Shown: in pieces, positions 6,448 to 10,377 of the stretch | How the letters are laid out: every line of letters begins with the position of its first letter | Numbering within the stretch: the stretch's first letter is position 1 | NCBI GenBank assembly: GCA_046727955.1 | Contig: JBKPDO010000209.1 | Location: forward strand, 1-10,377 | Direction of reading: 5' to 3' | DNA from: DASVXQ01 sp046727955 | GTDB taxonomy: Bacteria; Actinomycetota; CALGFH01 | DNA: 10,377 nucleotides | Translations under genes and position numbers: made by a program | Notes under the pieces: model-generated | Told to the model about the DNA's origin: nothing | The model's database searches: none | What the model saw: the letters and a program-made list of their open reading frames with translations, nothing else

Positions 6448-6909
6448 ATGGTCGACAGCACCAGGACGGTGTACTTCACCGAGCCGGCCAAACGCGCCTC
6501 CGTCATGGCCCTCGACGAGGTCAGGCGCCTGCACCATGCCTATCGGGGCCCCGAGCACTACCTGCTCGGCCTGCTCCGGCAGGGCGACAGCCTGGCGGCC
6601 CGGGTCCTGGTTGCCCACGGCCTGGACCTGGAGACCGTCCGCGCCGAGGTTGATCGGCTGATCGCCCGGGGCGTGCTCCCGGGCCCGCCCAGCGACGCCG
6701 AGCTGCGCCAGCAGCACGAGCTCCAGAAGCGGTGGCTGGACGCCCAGGGATTCCCGCCAGAGAACCGCGCCGAGGTCGAGCGGCTGATCGCCCAGGGCGT
6801 CATCCCGGGCCCAGACCTGGGCGACGCCCCGCTGTTGGCCACCCTCGGCATTGACCTGGAGGCGGTGGCCGGGCGCCTGCAGGAGACCTTCGGCCCGTGG
6901 GGTGCGTAA
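6448..6909 (+). CDS. Clp N-terminal (ClpR-repeat) domain protein without ATPase
   Basis: The protein is 153 aa. Residues 10-72 match the Clp repeat domain that in ClpA/ClpC binds adaptors and substrates: YFTEPAKRASVMALDEVRRL, GPEHYLLGLLRQGDSLAARV and LDLETVRAEVDRLI. There is no AAA+ module, so it would act as a stand-alone adaptor-like or binding domain in the cytoplasm; its partner is unknown. The stretch AEVDRLIARGVLPGP (from residue 66) returns as AEVERLIAQGVIPGP (from residue 108), an internal duplication with a 42-residue period. A second weak Clp half-repeat (LLATLGIDLEAVAGRLQETF) ends the protein. The ATG at 6448 has GGGAGG 8 bases upstream. The preceding HTH gene is 5 bases away, so they should be co-transcribed; HTH plus Clp-N pairs are common in actinobacteria. 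Confidence 0.8.
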   Translation: MVDSTRTVYFTEPAKRASVMALDEVRRLHHAYRGPEHYLLGLLRQGDSLAARVLVAHGLDLETVRAEVDRLIARGVLPGPPSDAELRQQHELQKRWLDAQGFPPENRAEVERLIAQGVIPGPDLGDAPLLATLGIDLEAVAGRLQETFGPWGA

Positions 6910-7097
6910 ATGCGTTCACGCAGCTCAGGAGATGTTCACAGAGAAGAGACCTGAGCCGGCTGCGGCGTTGCCCATGCGCTTGGTCTGGCCCCATCGGCAG
7001 GGCGCCGGCTGCGTTGATGCCCTGATGGTGGCGGGTCTCCCGGAGTGGTGGGGCGCCCGGCACCCCGAGCGCATGGGAAACACCCTCAGCAGCATGT

Positions 7098-7766
7098 TTG
7101 CCTCGCCGCCTCACGATCAAGGGCGGTTTCAGGGTCGACGATGGCCGCCGCCGCCACCACCTCCAGCAGCAGGCCACACGCCTGGGCTTCGCCGACCTGC
7201 GCGCCTGCCTGCACGCCCTCTTGGACGACGGCTGGAGCATCCCCCAGCTCGCCACCCACCTCGATACCACCCAGGCGGCGATCCGCCGCGCTATCACCGA
7301 CCAGCACATCCCCCAGCCATCTCGCCGCGAGCAGCTGGTCCGCCAGCGTCAGCGCGCCGCCCAGCAGCGCGCCGCCATCCACACGGCCGAGCTGGGCTTT
7401 GAGGGCGTGCGGGCCTACCTGGTGGACCGGCTGGTCACCAAGGCGTGGACCCTGGCGGAGGTGGTGGGCGAGCTTGGCGCCGCACCCCCCACCGTGCGGC
7501 GCCTGCTGGACTACTACCAGATCCGGCGGGTGGCGCCCACCCGGCGGCAGCGCGCCGCCGCCGCCAGAGGACCATGTACGCAGGCACGAGGCGTCCAGCA
7601 GCGCTGCCAGGCGCGCCTGGCGGAACTCGGGTTCGCGGGGCTGGAGGCGTACCTGCGGGAGCGGCATGTCGGGCGGGGCTGGTCGGTGCGGCGGCTGTGC
7701 GCCGAACTCGGGGTAGGGCATGCGTGGATGGACAAGCAGCTGCATCGGCTCGGGCTGCGCGACTGA
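7098..7766 (+). CDS. Protein with three tandem HTH-like repeats, unknown function
   Basis: The protein is 222 aa, very Arg/Ala-rich and presumably DNA-binding. Three copies of a 45-residue unit are visible: residues 28-72 (LGFADLRACLHALLDDGWSI, PQLATHLDTTQAAIRRAI), 98-143 (LGFEGVRAYLVDRLVTKAWT, LAEVVGELGAAPPTVRRLL) and 176-222 (LGFAGLEAYLRERHVGRGWS, VRRLCAELGVGHAWMDKQL). The consensus is LGFxxLxAYL, nine residues, W(S/T), four to five residues, LxxELG, then a recognition-helix-like segment. The linkers contain QRxRAAxxR basic stretches. The start is uncertain: the TTG at 7098 has no ribosome site, and the frame is open back to 7026 without ATG or GTG, so the 5' end may be lost. It lies 188 bases after the Clp-N gene in the same direction. 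The repeat reading is seen directly; DNA binding is inferred. Confidence 0.7.
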   Translation: MPRRLTIKGGFRVDDGRRRHHLQQQATRLGFADLRACLHALLDDGWSIPQLATHLDTTQAAIRRAITDQHIPQPSRREQLVRQRQRAAQQRAAIHTAELGFEGVRAYLVDRLVTKAWTLAEVVGELGAAPPTVRRLLDYYQIRRVAPTRRQRAAAARGPCTQARGVQQRCQARLAELGFAGLEAYLRERHVGRGWSVRRLCAELGVGHAWMDKQLHRLGLRD

Positions 7767-7780
7767 CCTATTTATAGGTC
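7765..7780. terminator. Palindrome overlapping the stop codon, candidate terminator
   Basis: GACCTA (7765-7770) and TAGGTC (7775-7780) pair around TTTA, starting within the TGA stop at 7764-7766. A second short hairpin, GGCGG-CTCG-CCGCC type (7788-7801), follows directly. Together they could end transcription of the HTH-repeat gene. The AT-rich loop is unusual in this GC-rich window. Confidence 0.4.
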
Positions 7781-7955
7781 TCGCTCCGGCGGCTCGCCGC
7801 CTGCCCTGCGGTCGAATGGTGTCAACTGCCGGCACCACCATGGTTGGCCACGACGCTCGCGCGCTGCGCTGGAGCCAAGGCAGGGCCGCCTCGGCATCGC
7901 GCCGTTGCAGCGCTGCCAAGCGCCCTTGGGGATGATCACTGCCGTTGGAGAGCCT

Positions 7956-7987
7956 GTGACCGGATTCTGACGATGTGCTGATAGCGG
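7956..7987 (-). repeat. 11-bp-phased TGAC array, copy 2 (degenerate)
   Basis: TGAC starts at 7957 and 7968, and TGAT at 7979, again 11 bases apart. Aligned without gaps to 8242-8273, 25 of 32 bases match, and both end in AGCGG. No transposase ORF lies next to it, so it appears to be a solo or decayed IS end. Confidence 0.45.
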
Positions 7988-8241
7988 GCTGGCTGGCTGT
8001 TCTGGGGTCGAAGGTGTTGCAGGCCGCTCTGTCGGCACTAACCAGACCAGCGGTACAACCGCGCGCTTCGTGCGTCCGGCAGCAACGGTCACGCTGCCAC
8101 CAACGTACCGACGGGCCGTTTGACCGAACCGCGGGTCCGAGCGTGGAATCAGCTGCGTCTTGGTGGGTCCATGTCGGAGGAGCGTGCCATCAAGAGCCTC
8201 GCAGCGACTGTCGTCTCGCCGAGGTCCTCTGACGAGGCCCT

Positions 8242-8273
8242 CTGACAGGATCGTGACAATGTTCTGACAGCGG
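8242..8273 (-). repeat. 11-bp-phased TGAC array, copy 3
   Basis: TGACA cores start at 8243, 8254 and 8265. The first 17 bases are identical to 407-423 and the orientation is the same. It lies 36 bases from the IS left-end motif at 8309-8346; near base 400-660 the same two motif types are also neighbours. No orfA follows on the inner side. Confidence 0.55.
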
Positions 8274-8308
8274 CAGGCAGCCAGCCGCGACACCTGCCAC
8301 CGCGAAAC

Positions 8309-8346
8309 CGCAGGTCAGCGCCATGGATGAATTTTCGGCACCCACA
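8309..8346 (-). repeat. IS left-end motif, copy 3 (junction with drrB)
   Basis: The minus strand reads TGTGGGTGCCGAAAATTC from 8346 inward, then CTGACCTGCG. This is the same sequence and spacing as the copy at 625-663. The exporter permease loses its family sequence exactly here (VDAMRPVTGRT, then LWVPKIHPWR from the motif). The integrase that should follow is absent. Confidence 0.6.
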
Positions 8347-9059
8347 GGGTCCGCCCAGTCACAGGGCGCATGGCGTCGACGGTCACGGTGATCGGGTTGA
8401 CCTTGGCGAAGGCCTGCAACCAGCCGGGCATGGTGGCGACCGGGACAAAGGTCGAGCTGGTGAAGATGAGTGGGATAACGGCCAGCAGCCCGGCCAGGCC
8501 GGCGGACTCGGCATCGCGCATCAGCAGGCCAACCAGCGCGTTGATCCAGCAGAAGGCGACCCCGACAGGCAGGGCGAGCACGATGGTGGCCAGCGCCGCT
8601 GCGGGGCCGGCGTGGAAGCGGAACCCGATCGCGGCGCCGACGCCGGTCATCAGGCCCAGCACGAACAGGTTGCGGACCGCGTCGGCGGCGGTGCGGCTGG
8701 CCAGCACTGCCGAGGGTGCCATGGGCAGGGCGCGGAACCGGTCGATCATGCCGGAGGCCAGATCGTCGGCGATGGCCACGCCGGTTTGGGAGGTGCCGAA
8801 GACGATGGCCAGCACGAAGATGCCGGGCAACAAATAGTCGACGTAGTGGGCGACGCCGGGTGGGTGGATCGCGCCGCCGAAGACGTCGGTGAACAGCAGC
8901 ACGAATATGACCGGCTGCACGGTGGCGCACGCGATCAGGGTTGGCACCCGCACCAGCCGGCGGAGGTTGCGGCCGGTGACGGTGGCGATGTTGACCAGCC
9001 CCATGCCGGGCCTCCCAGGCGAGCGGCAGGGACTTGGGCTGTGGGGTGGTCGCGCTCAT
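8347..9059 (-). pseudogene. drrB: DrrB-type ABC-2 exporter permease, frameshifted and 3'-truncated
   Basis: DrrB-like permeases form the membrane channel of drug/lipid ABC exporters. The first frame, from ATG 9059 (GGAGG 5 bases upstream), reads MSATTPQPKSLPLAWEARHG. The rest continues from LVNIATVTGRNLRRLVRVPT in another frame, owing to one extra G in the GGGG run at 8999-9002. The remaining sequence has the family hallmarks: QPVIFVLLFTDVFGGAI, YVDYLLPGIFVLAIVFG, ADDLASGMIDRFRALPMAPS, ADAVRNLFVLGLMTGVG, FCWINALVGLLMRDAESAGL, FTSSTFVPVATMPGWLQAF and NPITVTVDAMRP. About five of six transmembrane segments are present. The last helix and tail (about 30-40 residues) are lost at the IS motif at 8346. 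It lies 10 bases after drrA, in one operon. Confidence 0.85.
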
Positions 9060-9069
9060 GCCAGCCTCC

Positions 9070-9240
9070 TCATCGGCCCGGCACGCCGGTCAGCGTGAGG
9101 AAGACGTCATCCAGGGTGGGGCGGCGCAGCGCGAGGTCAGCGACCCGCAGCCGGTGTCGGCCAGCCGGGCGGCGACCTCGGGCAGGATGCCCGGCCCGTC
9201 GGTGACCGGCACGACGACGCGCAAGAACCCACTTCCGGTG
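9070..9240 (-). pseudogene. drrA: C-terminal remnant of DrrA-type ABC ATPase
   Basis: Only the accessory C-terminal domain of the exporter ATPase remains. One frame gives LRVVVPVTDGPGILPEVAAR, LADTG; after one missing C near 9150 the next gives RVADLALRRPTLDDVFLTLT, GVPGR and a TGA at 9072-9070. The VADLALRRPTLDDVFLxLTG ending is typical of DrrA. The whole nucleotide-binding domain (Walker A, signature, Walker B) is missing: upstream of about 9240 the sequence changes to a plus-strand IS5-type transposase fragment. The stop overlaps the ribosome binding site of the permease gene. The operon cannot make a working exporter. Confidence 0.8.
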
Positions 9241-9363
9241 CGTGCTCAAGAGCTTGGCTCCGACTCGGCGACGACCGCCTGGCGCCGCCTAGACCAGTCG
9301 GCCAAGGCCGGCGTGTTCAACCAACTCCACCTCGGAATCCTGGACCGGCTCGGACTGGCAGGG
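9241..9363 (+). pseudogene. IS5-family transposase fragment
   Basis: The plus strand reads RAQELGSDSATTAWRRLDQ, SAKAGVFNQLHLGILDRLG, LAG. This matches the conserved N-terminal part of IS5-group transposases, which typically read PKELGxGSGMTCWRRLxxWxxAGVWxxLHxxLLxxLG. About 40 residues survive. The sequence before it belongs to drrA and the sequence after it runs into the tail of the minus-strand SRPBCC gene at 9395. It most likely marks the insertion that removed the start of drrA. No terminal repeat was recognised. It is a dead fragment. Confidence 0.6.
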
Positions 9364-9394
9364 TGGGCGATGAGGAACAGCCCGGCGAGCCAGC

Positions 9395-9946
9395 TCATGG
9401 GCGGACGAGCTCAGCGGCCCTCCTGCGGATGGCGGCAGCCAGGTTACGGGCGTACACCCTGGCCCCGAGCTGGCCGATGAGCGTCCAGTAGGGCCGGAAC
9501 TTGCGGGCGCACCCCGGATCGCTCGGTGAGGTCACCCGCGTCTCGCACAGGAACCGGCTGCCGGCGTCACGAGGCTCGATGCGATACGAACTCACGGTCA
9601 CCGCCCAACATGGGTTGGGGTGCAGGACGCGGTCGCGATCGGGCAGCGGCACAAACGGCTGGCGGATCCGCCACAGGGTGCCGGCCATCGCCGCGGCGAT
9701 CTCGTCATCGTTCTCTTCGACGTGGACGAAGTCGGCGTGGCGCATCCCCGAGAAGATCGGTTCCGGGTCGGCTTCCGCGCGCCGGCCGAGGTTGCGGATG
9801 CGCGCCAGCAAGCCCAGTGCGGGCAGGTCCGCGAAGGTCACCGCTTCCATCGCTTGGCGCACGACCGCTGGCGGTTGGGGCACGTCGGCGTGGTGCAGGA
9901 GGCGGGCGTCGTAACGGGGCTGCAGCTGGTCGATGCGCATAGTCAT
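9395..9946 (-). CDS. SRPBCC-like (START/Bet v 1 fold) protein
   Basis: The protein is 183 aa, with no signal peptide or membrane segment, so cytoplasmic. The order of elements fits the SRPBCC superfamily of ligand-binding or cyclase-like proteins: YDARLLHHADVPQPPAVVRQ (first strand and helix), GTLWRIRQPFVPLPDRD, WAVTVSSYRIEPRDAGSRFL, CETRVTSPSDPGCARKFRPY and the long C-terminal helix WTLIGQLGARVYARNLAAAI, RRRAAELV. The RFxPYWxLI to RRRAE ending is common among small unannotated members of this group. The ATG at 9946 has GGAGG (9957-9961) about 10 bases upstream; a second ATG two codons later is less likely. It is divergent from the membrane-protein gene to the right, with a very short shared promoter region. 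The substrate is unknown. Confidence 0.7.
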   Translation of the reverse strand: MTMRIDQLQPRYDARLLHHADVPQPPAVVRQAMEAVTFADLPALGLLARIRNLGRRAEADPEPIFSGMRHADFVHVEENDDEIAAAMAGTLWRIRQPFVPLPDRDRVLHPNPCWAVTVSSYRIEPRDAGSRFLCETRVTSPSDPGCARKFRPYWTLIGQLGARVYARNLAAAIRRRAAELVRP

Positions 9947-10015
9947 GCCAGGGGACCTCCGTTGCGTGTGGTTCTGCGGCTCCTATGGGCCATGATCAGG
10001 CCGATTGACCAGAGG

Positions 10016-10377
10016 ATGTCGATTGGGACGATGCCGTCTCGTCCCGCCCTGATCACGCCCGAGGGCGTGGTCGAGCGGCTGCGCCGGCTCAAGATCGGCG
10101 TGGTCGCCATGGCCGTGGTCGCCTGGCTGACCGTGATCAGCGGCACCTGGATTGTCTACCCGTGGTATCGGGCCAAGGGCTCTGACAGTGCCCGCTCGCA
10201 GCTGCTGGCCAACCCGGCCACCAAGGACTGGCACGAGTTCGGCATGGAGTGGAAGGAGCACATCGCCTGGATCAGCCCGATCCTGGCGACCGTGGTCGCC
10301 TTCATCGTGCTGTACCACGGCACCAACCTCATCCGCCACGACCGCGTACGCCGGACCGCGATCACCCTGTTCGTGCT
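10016..10377 (+). CDS. Two-helix membrane protein, unknown function, 3' end outside window
   Basis: The frame has no stop before the end of the window. From ATG 10016 it reads MSIGTMPSRPALITPEGVVE, RLRRLKIGVVAMAVVAWLTV and ISGTWIVYPWYRAKG, so a transmembrane helix at about 27-49. A polar extracytoplasmic loop with NPATKDWHEFGMEWKEH follows. A second helix lies at about 83-103 (IAWISPILATVVAFIVLYHG), then a basic turn (IRHDRVRR). The WHEFGMEWKEH motif just before helix 2 has His/Glu residues that could bind metal or haem, though this is speculation. Starts at 9992 and 10031 are in the same frame and none has a well-placed ribosome site. Codon use is strongly G/C at third positions, which supports a real gene. 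I do not recognise a named family. Confidence 0.75.
   Translation, partial: MSIGTMPSRPALITPEGVVERLRRLKIGVVAMAVVAWLTVISGTWIVYPWYRAKGSDSARSQLLANPATKDWHEFGMEWKEHIAWISPILATVVAFIVLYHGTNLIRHDRVRRTAITLFV

Larger units (their letters stand above)
7781..8308. other. Gene-poor stretch with two IS-end-like arrays
   Basis: About 530 bases without a gene I can support. A minus-strand frame runs 8293-7772, but its codon use and sequence look random. It crosses the TGAC array, which is not protein-like. The stretch holds array copies 2 and 3 (7956-7987 and 8242-8273), 286 bases apart in the same orientation. It probably consists of mobile-element scars between the HTH operon and the exporter remnant. Confidence 0.4.

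Noticed and set aside
7086..7919. 277-aa minus-strand ORF
   Set aside because: Antisense to the three-repeat HTH protein, whose internal repeats are strong evidence for the plus frame.
407..8273. CRISPR-like array
   Set aside because: The 11-bp units are too short, are in sets of three, and lack spacers of constant length.
7772..8293. 173-aa minus-strand ORF in the gene-poor stretch
   Set aside because: No recognisable motif or ribosome site, and it runs through a non-coding TGAC array.
8327..9205. 292-aa plus-strand ORF rich in Gly/His/Gln/Asp
   Set aside because: Typical antisense shadow of the drrB frame.

Overview
The window is GC-rich DNA with mostly G/C third codon positions. Its families (DrrAB-type exporter, NERD-domain protein, short helix-turn-helix and Clp N-terminal genes, an Ala/Pro-rich secreted protein) suggest an actinobacterium, probably an uncultured actinomycete. 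No rRNA, tRNA, CRISPR array or replication origin was seen, and taxonomy cannot be settled from the sequence alone.

Layout. 1-1199 is a nest of insertion-sequence debris on the minus strand. It holds the 5' part of an IS3-type orfA and two truncated integrase-type transposases of one family lying one inside the other. The outer one cuts off the end of a NERD-domain gene (1106-1199). 1375-3534 (minus) is the largest intact gene: a secreted protein of about 719 aa with two copies of an unrecognised cysteine-containing domain, a choice-of-anchor-D-like domain, an Fn3-like domain and two Ig-like repeats. A perfect 11-bp inverted repeat lies in its leader. A second NERD fragment (3707-4045) follows in the same direction as the first, so NERD relics flank the secreted gene. 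4134-4939 (minus) is a SprT-like zinc metalloprotease gene with one apparent frameshift. 5248-6099 is a single-pass membrane-anchored protein of unknown function whose N-terminus may once have begun near 5102. 6197-7766 is a plus-strand group of putative DNA-binding and chaperone-adaptor genes: a short HTH gene with two compensating frameshifts, a Clp-N-domain protein, and a protein made of three HTH-like repeats. 7767-8308 has no convincing gene but holds two copies of an IS-end-like array. 8347-9240 (minus) is the remnant of a drrA-drrB ABC exporter operon, broken at both ends by different mobile elements and frameshifted in both genes. 9395-9946 (minus) encodes an SRPBCC-like protein. The window ends inside a plus-strand two-helix membrane protein.

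The most unusual features are two sets of dispersed repeats. One is a 38-39 bp motif starting TGTGGG on the minus strand, present three times (1105, 663, 8346), each time exactly where another gene is cut off. The other is a 32-bp array of TGAC cores at 11-bp spacing, also present three times (407, 7956, 8242). Both look like IS termini. The many single-base indels mean either that the island is decaying or that the assembly has homopolymer errors.
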